NCBI GenBank assembly: GCA_016235915.1
Contig: JACRIC010000101.1
Location: forward strand, 1-7,616
Reading direction: 5' to 3'
DNA: 7,616 nucleotides
From: Candidatus Peregrinibacteria bacterium
GTDB taxonomy: Bacteria; Patescibacteriota; Gracilibacteria; UBA1369; JACRIC01
The position numbers and the translations under genes are program-made. Numbering within the stretch: position 1 is the stretch's first letter; every line of letters starts with the position of its first letter. Below the pieces are notes generated by a model. The model did not search any database. It was given only the letters and a program-made list of their open reading frames with translations, and had not been told where the DNA came from. Below, in pieces: positions 1 to 6,510 of this stretch.

Positions 1-138
1 GCCGCGTTCATAATAATTTCCAGCAGGAAGCGTTGCGAGCCGATTTTCAAAAACCGACTTCATCTGTTCTTTTTCTTCCAGATATTCTTTTTCCTCAATT
101 CGCAAAATGAGCTTTTGAATTTCGGGGTCTTGAGGCAT
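1..138 (-). CDS. Unrecognised charged protein, N-terminal fragment (runs off left edge)
   Basis: The frame is open from an ATG at 138 down to position 1, giving 46 codons with no stop. The product begins MPQDPEIQKLILRIEEKEYL. Residues 6-33 are rich in Glu and Lys with spaced Leu/Ile/Val, which fits an amphipathic, possibly coiled-coil helix. A more polar stretch containing LPAGNYYERG follows at residues 37-46. There is no signal peptide or membrane segment in the visible part. I do not recognise the family. The start is supported by a good promoter-like signal about 27 nt upstream (165-193), although there is no Shine-Dalgarno motif before the ATG. The gene is divergent from the PAP2-kinase gene. 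It is probably real, but its function cannot be stated from this fragment. Confidence 0.6.
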   Translation of the reverse strand, partial: MPQDPEIQKLILRIEEKEYLEEKEQMKSVFENRLATLPAGNYYERG

Positions 139-158
139 AATACCGATGTAAATGATAT

Positions 159-187
159 CGTGTTATTGTACTATATTTTTATATAAT
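159..187 (+). promoter_or_regulatory. Putative promoter for the PAP2-kinase fusion gene
   Basis: A perfect TATAAT hexamer lies at 182-187, with a predicted start near 194 and a leader of about 36 nt to the TTG start at 230. The -35 region at the right distance (159-164, cgtgtt) is poor. TTGTAC at 166-171 is only 10 nt from the -10 and too close to act as a -35. The region is AT-rich, so a chance TATAAT is possible. Confidence comes mainly from its position in the only gap upstream of the gene. Confidence 0.4.
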
Positions 188-193
188 CGGCAA
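165..193 (-). promoter_or_regulatory. Putative sigma-70-type promoter for the leftward gene ending at the window edge
   Basis: Read on the minus strand, TTGCCG (193-188) is followed after exactly 17 nt by TACAAT (170-165). These match the TTGACA/TATAAT consensus at 4/6 and 5/6. Transcription would start near 158, about 20 nt before the ATG at 138. The spacer contains the -10 hexamer of the opposing promoter, so the two signals physically overlap. This is a pattern match only. Confidence 0.5.
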
Positions 194-229
194 GCGAAAT
201 TCTGTAACACATTTCAATAACATCGTTTT

Positions 230-1396
230 TTGAAAAAATTTTTCCTCCTTTTTATTTTTGTTACCGTTTTGATCGCGAGTTTTTCGTTTGACGCGATTAT
301 TGTACGATGGATGGCAGATATGCGAAGAAGCGCCTTGGATCCTTTTATTCTATGGTTTACTGATGCCGGACCCGTGATGGCTGTTGTCATTCTTATGGGA
401 TTTATTTTTCTGAAAATTTTGGACAAAAAAGAAGCGCTCCTCGAAGCGGTTTTGATAATGATCAGTTTTGCGGCGGCTTTGGAAGGAAGTTTTCTTTTGA
501 AAGAAATTTTTAATATTCCGAGACCGGCTGAACTTTTTGGCATTTCCGCGCTTACGCAGGCCAGCTATTCCTCGTTTCCGAGTATGCATTCTGCTTTCGC
601 GTTTTCGGCTCTCCCGTTTCTCAAAAATAATCTGAAAAATTGGAAATTTCCGTGGCTTCTTTTCGCGATTTTAATAGCTGGAAGTCGAGTCTATATCGGC
701 GTTCATTTTGTAAGCGATGTGGTGGGCGGAGCGCTTGTGGGACTTCTGCTCGGATATGGCATTTCCATGATTGAGGAAAAATGGCATTTTGCGAAAAAAG
801 CGCTTCATCATTTGCACGATAAATTTGAACTTCGTCGACAAATTGCGCATTCCATCACGGGTATTTCGATTATCATTCTTGTTCAGCTCGGATACCTGAC
901 GACACAAGGATTGGCTATTATTTTAGCTTTTGGCGCCCTTTTTATTATTCTAGCAAAAAATTATCGAATTCCTTTTCTCCATGATGTTCTTTTGTATTTT
1001 GAACGGCCGCATCATTTTGAAAAATTTCCGGGAAGAGGTTCATTTTTCCTTATATTTGGCTCTTTGGCCGCGTTGCTTCTCTTTCCAAAAATAATCGCAT
1101 TTGCGGGAATCGCAATCATGGCCATAGGAGACAGTGTTACGAATATTTTTGGCAGATATTTTGGAAAAATAAAAAATCCGCTGAATCCGAAGAAAAATAT
1201 TGAAGGAACGGCTATTGCCATCATCGCCGGAACTCTTGCCGCAAATTTTTTTGTGCCGATTGTTCCGGCATTTATAGCAAGTCTCGTGGCAATGGTCATT
1301 GAATCTATTGACTTGAAAATTGGCCGATTCGATATCGACGATAATGTGGTTATTCCGTTGGTAGCGGGGTTGGTGATAGTCGCGCTGTCATCCTGA
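230..1396 (+). CDS. Fusion membrane protein: PAP2-family lipid phosphatase + CTP-dependent polyprenol/diacylglycerol kinase-like domain
   Basis: The product has 388 residues and about 12 hydrophobic segments, so it is an integral membrane protein. Residues about 1-185 form a complete PAP2 phosphatase. The three family motifs are intact: K91-x6-R98-P99, PSMH at 117-120, and S152-R153-x5-H159-x3-D163. H120 and H159 are the expected catalytic histidines. Residues about 200-388 resemble the dolichol/phytol/CTP-dependent diacylglycerol kinase family. The supporting signals are RRQIAH at 202-207, GDSVTNIFGRYFGK at 300-313, KKNIEG at 321-326 and the C-terminal DDNVVIP at 370-376. PAP2 enzymes remove phosphate from lipid (pyro)phosphates such as undecaprenyl diphosphate. 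The second family phosphorylates an isoprenoid alcohol or diacylglycerol using CTP. I infer a role in lipid-carrier phosphate recycling, but the substrates are unproven. The start is TTG: an in-frame TAA lies at 218-220, the next ATG (310) would cut off the first hydrophobic helix, and no Shine-Dalgarno motif is present. It ends 6 nt from the convergent guaA. Confidence 0.88.
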   Translation: MKKFFLLFIFVTVLIASFSFDAIIVRWMADMRRSALDPFILWFTDAGPVMAVVILMGFIFLKILDKKEALLEAVLIMISFAAALEGSFLLKEIFNIPRPAELFGISALTQASYSSFPSMHSAFAFSALPFLKNNLKNWKFPWLLFAILIAGSRVYIGVHFVSDVVGGALVGLLLGYGISMIEEKWHFAKKALHHLHDKFELRRQIAHSITGISIIILVQLGYLTTQGLAIILAFGALFIILAKNYRIPFLHDVLLYFERPHHFEKFPGRGSFFLIFGSLAALLLFPKIIAFAGIAIMAIGDSVTNIFGRYFGKIKNPLNPKKNIEGTAIAIIAGTLAANFFVPIVPAFIASLVAMVIESIDLKIGRFDIDDNVVIPLVAGLVIVALSS

Positions 1397-1402
1397 GACC
1401 AT

Positions 1403-3208
1403 TCACTCCCACTCAATCGTTGCCGGCGGCTTGTGAGTCACGTCATAGAAAACCGCACCGATTTCCTCAATTTCCAACAGCTCTTTTGCCATACGATGCA
1501 CTGTCATCCAGTCGATTTTGGCAAATTGGGCGGTCATCGCTTCTTCGGATAACACGGGTCGGAGCACGATCGATTCTCCACTGGCACCATTCACAGAAAG
1601 AGGCAAAAGCACGACAGGAAATTGCCAAATTTCGCGCATAAGTTCTTTTTCTTCCACAATATCCATCACGATTTTATCAGCTTTTTGCAGGGTGAAAATT
1701 CGTTTCGGGCCAACAAACCGCGGAAAAACTTGTAGCGAATCGATAATATTGGGAATGACAGAAAAAAGTACGCGGTTAATTTCACGAAACTGATTCGTAA
1801 GTTTTGTGGAAATTTTTTCGAGTGTCTCCCAGTCAGTATCGCCAAAAAGCACCAGAGGATTCTTGTATGTCCGAGCATCTCCTTGCACTCCCACGCTCCT
1901 GACTGGAAGAATTGTTCCACGAAGCTCGGTATCGCCCAGACAGACATTGATCTCCCGCTCAAGCTCGAGATGTCGTTCGGGGTATTGCTCGTATTTTGCG
2001 GAGAGGCATCGGACAGCCAATCCCGGCCCCGGAAACGGATGACGCCACACCAGCTCTTCAGGAAGCCCAATCTTTTCCCCAAGTTCCCGAACTTCATCCT
2101 TATACAAATTTTTTAAAGGTTCAATAACTTTTCCCTGCGCAATCAGCACTTCAATCTGAGGAATTCTATTGTGGTGCGTCTTAATTTTATCCGCGTTTCG
2201 GCTTGCAGTCGCCGACTCTATCGTGTCCGGATAAATTGTTCCCTGTCCCAACAACCATTCACGAGAATTCATGCCAAGCTGATAACAGACTCGTTTCTGA
2301 ACCGCCAAAAATTTTGCTCCAATAATTTGTCTTTTACGTTCTGGATGATAGACCCGCAGGAGTGATCGAAGAAATTCTTGTGATGCATCGGTAACATGAA
2401 GATTGGAAAAACCCGCAGAACGCAAAGATTTTTCTACCTGAATCGCTTCATTCAGTCTGAGAAAGCCGGTATCTATTAGCAGACCATACACACGTTCCGG
2501 TCCCAGCGCTGTATTCAGCAGAGCGAATGCCACCGTCGAATCCACTCCGCCGCTCACGAGCATAAATACTTTTTTCCCTTCGGCATCTTTTTGAAGAGTT
2601 CGGAGAATGAAGTCGAGATATTTATCCATATTCCATAAGCGCTTTGTTCCGCAAATATCGAGAAAATTGCTCAAAATATCTTGCCCTTTTGGAGTATGAG
2701 TAACTTCAGGATGAAATTGGACACCGTAAATGTTGCGCTCGGGGTTCGCATACGCCGCTATAGGACAATCATGCGTCTTCCCGAGAGTTTCGAAGCCGTC
2801 GGGGAGCCTGGTCACGACATCTCCGTGACTCATCCAGACGGTTATTTTACTCGTATCAAATTCGCGGAAAATGCCTTCTTTTTTGAGAATTTGAAGTTCC
2901 GCTTTACCATACTCGCCGCCATGCCCTCCTTCCACAAGGCCTCCAAGCTCATGCATGATAAGCTGATGGCCATAGCAAATGCCGAGCAGAGGCATTCCAA
3001 GACTAAAAATCCGCTTATCATATTTGGGAGCATTTTTCGCATAAACACTGGCAGGGCCGCCAGAAAGGATCAGTCCGCGGTAAGAAACGAGCTTTTCCGC
3101 GGGTATCCATGACGGTCGTATTTCAGAATACACACCGAGCCGCCGGATCCTGTCCGCAATAAGATGAGCATACTGCCCGCCGAAGTCGAGAACCGCTATT
3201 TTATCCAT
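1403..3208 (-). CDS. guaA: GMP synthase (glutamine-hydrolysing), long eukaryote-like form
   Basis: This enzyme converts XMP to GMP using ATP and ammonia from glutamine, the last step of de novo guanine nucleotide synthesis. The class I glutamine amidotransferase domain spans residues about 3-187, with nucleophile C78 in GICYGHQ and H166/E168 in FHPEV. The ATP pyrophosphatase domain follows, with the P-loop SGGVDST at 219-225 and HPFPGPGL at 390-397. The C-terminus is the family-typical KPPATIEWE. At 601 residues it is about 75 longer than E. coli GuaA (525). The extra length lies after residue 397: a SVGVQGDARTY segment (438-448), then DWETL (459-463), INRV (477-480), LQKAD (507-511), and a second block LLPLSVNGASGESIVLRP (534-551). 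The order resembles the two-subdomain C-terminal region of human GMPS. The ATG overlaps the lysK stop by 8 nt (ATGGATAA), so translational coupling is likely. No Shine-Dalgarno motif is visible. It is the last gene of the dnaB-lysK-guaA run. Confidence 0.97.
   Translation of the reverse strand: MDKIAVLDFGGQYAHLIADRIRRLGVYSEIRPSWIPAEKLVSYRGLILSGGPASVYAKNAPKYDKRIFSLGMPLLGICYGHQLIMHELGGLVEGGHGGEYGKAELQILKKEGIFREFDTSKITVWMSHGDVVTRLPDGFETLGKTHDCPIAAYANPERNIYGVQFHPEVTHTPKGQDILSNFLDICGTKRLWNMDKYLDFILRTLQKDAEGKKVFMLVSGGVDSTVAFALLNTALGPERVYGLLIDTGFLRLNEAIQVEKSLRSAGFSNLHVTDASQEFLRSLLRVYHPERKRQIIGAKFLAVQKRVCYQLGMNSREWLLGQGTIYPDTIESATASRNADKIKTHHNRIPQIEVLIAQGKVIEPLKNLYKDEVRELGEKIGLPEELVWRHPFPGPGLAVRCLSAKYEQYPERHLELEREINVCLGDTELRGTILPVRSVGVQGDARTYKNPLVLFGDTDWETLEKISTKLTNQFREINRVLFSVIPNIIDSLQVFPRFVGPKRIFTLQKADKIVMDIVEEKELMREIWQFPVVLLPLSVNGASGESIVLRPVLSEEAMTAQFAKIDWMTVHRMAKELLEIEEIGAVFYDVTHKPPATIEWE
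3201..3208 (-). other. 8-nt lysK/guaA start-stop overlap
   Basis: On the minus strand the sequence ATGGATAA holds both the guaA ATG (3208-3206) and the lysK TAA (3203-3201) in different frames. Because guaA has no Shine-Dalgarno motif upstream (gagtaaaatttcattcc precedes the ATG), termination-reinitiation by ribosomes finishing lysK is a reasonable inference for how guaA is translated. Confidence 0.8.
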
Positions 3209-4817
3209 GGAATGAAATTTTACTCACTTCCTCAAATCGCTGTAAAAGAAATTGATTGTCCAAGGCTTCCAAAAGCCATCCTGCTTTTGGACCGCTGTCT
3301 TTTCCCAAAAGAGAAAGATATATTGCTCGAAAAACTTTCGCTGAATCAAGTCCCAGAGCCGTTTTCCGCTCGTAAATAAAGGTTTGAATCATTTCGCCAG
3401 TCGCATCGGGTTGTTTTTTTAAAAATTCTGCCAATATTTTTAAAAACTCACGATCGTGTGAATCAAGGAGATCAGCGGATTCCGGAACTTTCTCATGAAT
3501 TTTAAAGATATATTTCTCAGGACTCCAGACTTCAAGCCACTTTTTCGCATATTCAATACGCAGATCGAGCTCCGCCCGATCGAGCTCACAGAGCGGAGCA
3601 CCCTTTATTTCCTCAAATTTTTTATAAATATCAACATGAGGCATTTGCACAAAAAATGCCACTTGAATGAATCGCGGCAGAAAGCGATTCAATTGTTGAA
3701 AATCCTCATGCTTCCGCGTGACGTCCGCATGGGTGAGTTCTAAAAACCGTTTTTTGTGATCTTTCATTTCCGTATTCGCCTCTGAAAAATAATCGCGGCA
3801 AATTTCGTCATATTGATCGAATAAAATCGGTATAGTATCGCCTTCGGGAGAAAAATTGATCGTCTGCATCACATCTTTTTGGATCATCATAAAGCGAAAA
3901 ATGTAACGCGGAAGAAGCGCAAACACTTCAGATGCCGTAGCGCCCGTCCCAGCTGAAGACGACATTTTTGCTCCGCCAATCAAAATAAATTCGTGACGCA
4001 CATCAAAGGGATGTTTTCGGCCGAATATTTCTTCACAAATCCGATTCGTCACGAGTCGTGACCCGCCAGCGGCATAGTGATCTTTTCCCGCGCCTTCGAG
4101 ATCCACTTTCATCATGCAAAACTTCGCCGCCCACTCCACTTTCCAAGGAAGCGTCGCATTTCCGCGGAAAGGCGATTTTTTTCCAGAAAAACCACATCCT
4201 TTCACATATTTTGTATCCGCGTCACAAACATACTGCACTTTTTTCCCATCAAAACCGGTCAGGCGCGTTGTGGCGATTTTTCCGCATTGATCACAAATAA
4301 CCTGGCATGGATACCACGATTCAGGTTTTTCTGACCCGCTGACTTCCTGATATATCACACGGATTTGTTGACGTTTCTCAAGCGCCAAACGAATGTATTC
4401 GTCATACGCCCCCTCCGAATATTTCTCGCTATTCCGATACGATTCAAAAAAATATCCCGAAGCCGTGAGCGCATGGAGATATGCTTGAGCAAAAAACATC
4501 GCATAATTTTCCGCTTTGGAATCAGGCGAAGGCACGTCGCATAATCTTTTTCCAAGATGCTCCGAAAATTCTTGCGGCACATACGGAGGCACGGAGTCAA
4601 AAGCATCGGTATCATTAATTTCGTAAAAATAATGGTGGGGAATATCGCGGCTTGTAAGAATATCAGAAAGCGTCGCGTGCATCACAAAAGAACGCAGAGA
4701 GCCGATGTGAGGTCGGCCAGAAAGCGTCTTTTCGTCGCGGAGAACGAGAGGCCGTTTTTTCGCCTCTTCTCCATATTCCGTTAAAAATTTTGCAATAATA
4801 TCGTCGCCCCAAAACAT
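3201..4817 (-). CDS. lysK: Lysyl-tRNA synthetase, class I (archaeal type)
   Basis: This cytoplasmic enzyme charges tRNA-Lys with lysine. The protein is the class I, Rossmann-fold LysRS of archaea and some bacteria, and is unrelated to the common class II LysS. Using residue numbers from the ATG at 4817 (538 aa), the HIGH-type signature is GRPHIGS at 34-40 and the KMSKS-type loop is KMSSS at 284-288. A probable zinc site has Cys175-x2-Cys178 and Cys198-x9-Cys208. The C-terminal half is helical, as expected for the anticodon-binding cage. A TTG at 4829 would add four residues. I prefer the ATG because the resulting MFWGDDIIA start aligns with the MxWADxIA start usual in this family, and because GAG lies 7 nt upstream, the only hint of a ribosome-binding site in the window. 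It begins 15 nt after the dnaB stop and overlaps guaA by 8 nt. Confidence 0.95.
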   Translation of the reverse strand: MFWGDDIIAKFLTEYGEEAKKRPLVLRDEKTLSGRPHIGSLRSFVMHATLSDILTSRDIPHHYFYEINDTDAFDSVPPYVPQEFSEHLGKRLCDVPSPDSKAENYAMFFAQAYLHALTASGYFFESYRNSEKYSEGAYDEYIRLALEKRQQIRVIYQEVSGSEKPESWYPCQVICDQCGKIATTRLTGFDGKKVQYVCDADTKYVKGCGFSGKKSPFRGNATLPWKVEWAAKFCMMKVDLEGAGKDHYAAGGSRLVTNRICEEIFGRKHPFDVRHEFILIGGAKMSSSAGTGATASEVFALLPRYIFRFMMIQKDVMQTINFSPEGDTIPILFDQYDEICRDYFSEANTEMKDHKKRFLELTHADVTRKHEDFQQLNRFLPRFIQVAFFVQMPHVDIYKKFEEIKGAPLCELDRAELDLRIEYAKKWLEVWSPEKYIFKIHEKVPESADLLDSHDREFLKILAEFLKKQPDATGEMIQTFIYERKTALGLDSAKVFRAIYLSLLGKDSGPKAGWLLEALDNQFLLQRFEEVSKISFHG

Positions 4818-4832
4818 AGGAATACTCAAAGA

Positions 4833-6227
4833 TTAAAAAATATCCATAGCCTGAGCCGGTTCTCTCGACTCTTGCACCCCGCGAGACTCCCGCGTCTTTT
4901 CCAGATCGTAAAAACGCATCTGTTCTTTTCGAAATCGCAACTCCACGCGACCAGTTGGCCCATTTCGATGCTTGCGAATAAAAATATCGGTAACCCCCTG
5001 ACGTTCAGTATCCTCCTCATAATAGTCTTCGCGATACATCATCATGACCACATCCGCATCTTGCTCGATGGCGCCGGATTCCCGAAGGTCTGATAACTGT
5101 GGAATTTTGCTCGGACGATTTTCTACGGCGCGGGAAAGCTGAGAAAGCGCCAGAACCGGAATGCGAAGCTCGCGAGCGAGACCTTTCATGGATCGCGAGA
5201 TTTCTGAAATTTCCTGAACGCGATTCACTTGAGTGAGGGGTTTGCCCAAGCTCATCAGCTGGAGATAATCCACAATAAGAAGATCGAGGCCATGTTCCAT
5301 CTGAAGCCTCCTGGCCCGCGCTCGGAGCTCTGGGATGGAATTTCCTACGGCATCATCGATATAAATTCGCGCGGAATTTAACTCATCCATAATCGGCCCG
5401 ATACGCGCAAAATCTTCGTCCGAGAGTTTTCCTGTTCGCATTTTCCACGAATCGACCCCGAGAAGTGAGCAAAACATACGCTCCACCAGCTGTTCTTTTG
5501 ACATTTCCAGAGAAATAATGCCGACGCTTTTTCCGAGTTTTGCGATGTTTTGCGCCATGTTGAGCGCCAGCGACGTTTTTCCCATCGAAGGACGCGCCGC
5601 CAGCACGACCAGATCCGAAACTTGCAAACCGGAAAGAATATTGTCGAGCACCTTAAAGCCGGTTGGAACGCCGCGGTACTTTTCTTTTCCCTCAGCATCG
5701 TGGAGATCGGAAATTTTCTCATAGGTTCCTGCTAAAACTTCCTTAATATGCACAAACCGATCGCGAATAAAGCTCTGCGAAACATTGAAAAGCGATTTTT
5801 CCGCATCTTCCAAAAGTTCCTCGATTTCCGACGACTCATCGTAGCCCAAGCCGGTAATGGTATCGCCTGCCTTGAGGAGTCTGCGAAGCGTAGATTTATG
5901 CTTGACGATGGCGGCGTATTGGAGGATATGCGTGGCGGTCGGAACAATTTCAGTAAGCTCCGTCAAATACGTTTCCCCACCGACTTCTTTTAATTTTTTA
6001 GTATCTTTTAAACTATTGGCAAGGGTAAGAAGATCCACCGGCGTATGTTTATGAAAAAGATCGAGGATGGTTTGATAAATTGTCGCATTGTTGTTGAAAT
6101 AAAAATCCTCCGGCAAGAGAAAATCCGCCACTTTCAAAACCGAATCCTTATCAATAAGAAGGGCGCCGAGAGTTGATTTTTCGGCTTCAAGACTGTGCGG
6201 AGGAATTTTGGCTGGACGATCGGACAT
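4833..6227 (-). CDS. dnaB: Replicative DNA helicase DnaB
   Basis: This is the hexameric 5'-3' helicase that unwinds DNA at the replication fork and recruits primase. The 464-residue length is normal for the family. The N-terminal helical domain (about 7-110, starting PPHSLEAEKSTLGALL) is followed by a linker and the RecA-like ATPase domain from about 185. Visible motifs are Walker A ARPSMGKTS (211-219), SLEMS with the catalytic Glu241, Walker B LLIVDYLQL (316-324), LSQLSR (361-366), SDLRESGAIEQDAD (379-392), and the arginine-finger region RKHRNGPTG (418-426). The last 20 residues are polar with two similar ESR units (447-449 and 453-455) and look like a flexible tail. There is no intein. The ATG at 6227 gives the standard N-terminus but has no Shine-Dalgarno motif. 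A TTTACC-17nt-TAAACA match just upstream on the minus strand is too weak to call a promoter. It heads the dnaB-lysK-guaA run. Confidence 0.97.
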   Translation of the reverse strand: MSDRPAKIPPHSLEAEKSTLGALLIDKDSVLKVADFLLPEDFYFNNNATIYQTILDLFHKHTPVDLLTLANSLKDTKKLKEVGGETYLTELTEIVPTATHILQYAAIVKHKSTLRRLLKAGDTITGLGYDESSEIEELLEDAEKSLFNVSQSFIRDRFVHIKEVLAGTYEKISDLHDAEGKEKYRGVPTGFKVLDNILSGLQVSDLVVLAARPSMGKTSLALNMAQNIAKLGKSVGIISLEMSKEQLVERMFCSLLGVDSWKMRTGKLSDEDFARIGPIMDELNSARIYIDDAVGNSIPELRARARRLQMEHGLDLLIVDYLQLMSLGKPLTQVNRVQEISEISRSMKGLARELRIPVLALSQLSRAVENRPSKIPQLSDLRESGAIEQDADVVMMMYREDYYEEDTERQGVTDIFIRKHRNGPTGRVELRFRKEQMRFYDLEKTRESRGVQESREPAQAMDIF

Positions 6228-6280
6228 TAAGGATTGTTTATGAACAGGCTGGCAAATGGTAAAAAATCGGCCGGCTCTTT

Positions 6281-6299
6281 AGGAACCTCTGCAAAACAT
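6281..6299 (+). repeat. Left terminal inverted repeat of the MITE-like element
   Basis: The sequence is AGGAACCTCTGCAAAACAT, an exact reverse complement of 6428-6446. A perfect 19-nt match at a separation of about 130 nt is very unlikely by chance. The GGAACCTCTGCAAAA end is reminiscent of insertion-sequence termini, but I cannot assign a family. Confidence 0.9.
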
Positions 6300-6427
6300 A
6301 ATTTCGGAAACGAAATTTTACCCATTTTGAGCGAGACGAGGAACGACGACGAAGGTGTATCAGATGAAGATACAGCGAGGAGGAGTGACAAAGTCGTAGC
6401 CAAAATGGTAAAATTGCAGTCGAAAGG

Positions 6428-6446
6428 ATGTTTTGCAGAGGTTCCT
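6428..6446 (-). repeat. Right terminal inverted repeat of the MITE-like element
   Basis: The plus-strand sequence is ATGTTTTGCAGAGGTTCCT, the exact reverse complement of the left repeat. The identity stops abruptly on the outer side (left flank ctctt, right flank ctaaa as read outward), which places the element boundary here. Confidence 0.9.
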
Positions 6447-6468
6447 CTAAAACCCGTCAGGAAAAATA

Positions 6469-6474
6469 TACAAT
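6469..6474 (+). promoter_or_regulatory. Weak candidate -10 for yraN
   Basis: TACAAT at 6469-6474 lies 36 nt before the yraN ATG and just outside the right end of the palindromic element. No recognisable -35 lies 16-18 nt upstream; that position falls on the element's edge. It is listed only as the best promoter-like signal in the gap. Confidence 0.25.
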
Positions 6475-6510
6475 GAAACAAAGTATTTTGCCAATACGAA
6501 ACGCTTTTTT

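Larger units (their letters stand above)
6281..6446. mobile_element. MITE-like palindromic element, 166 bp, no coding capacity
   Basis: The element is bounded by a perfect 19-bp inverted repeat (6281-6299 and 6428-6446). Its arms continue to pair imperfectly inward. aattttacccattttg at 6314-6329 pairs with caaaatggtaaaatt at 6401-6415, with one bulged C. A 6-bp apical stem, tgtatc/gataca (6356-6361 and 6369-6374), sits almost exactly at the centre. The whole unit could therefore fold as one long interrupted hairpin. It fills most of the dnaB-yraN intergenic region. If the inverted repeat is counted as 18 bp, the flanks are TTTA (6278-6281) and TCTA (6446-6449), a weak 3/4 match to a target duplication. 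No transposase is visible. Its size, inverted repeats and location fit a non-autonomous element moved by a transposase elsewhere. A fixed regulatory or repeat hairpin family is the alternative. Confidence 0.65.

Noticed and set aside
1394..1405. Possible UGA-to-glycine recoding (Gracilibacteria/SR1 code)
   Set aside because: guaA ends with TGA right after the conserved TIEWE, and reading through the PAP2-kinase TGA would run antisense into guaA. No internal TGA occurs in any recognised gene.
4818..4829. TTG start for lysK four codons upstream
   Set aside because: It remains possible, but the ATG at 4817 gives the family-like MxWxD start and has GAG at a suitable distance, while the TTG lies just 3 nt after the dnaB stop without a ribosome-binding site.
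4833..6227. Intein or insertion in dnaB
   Set aside because: Inteins often sit in DnaB at the Walker A region, but the motifs are contiguous and the length of 464 aa is normal.
1403..6227. Many open frames antisense or out of frame to guaA, lysK and dnaB, up to about 143 codons
   Set aside because: They lie wholly within well-recognised genes, show arginine/serine-rich shadow composition and have no family signals.
6251..6267. Resemblance of ggcaaatggtaaaa (6251 onward) to gccaaaatggtaaaa inside the element (6399 onward)
   Set aside because: The match is a dozen A/T-rich bases with an indel and is not extended on either side, so it may be chance; it is not enough to move the element boundary.
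6227..6481. Two opposing reading frames of about 80 codons across the 6281-6446 element
   Set aside because: Both run through the inverted repeats, so each encodes the same FAEVP-like peptide on opposite strands. Neither resembles a known protein, and the palindrome explains the open frames.
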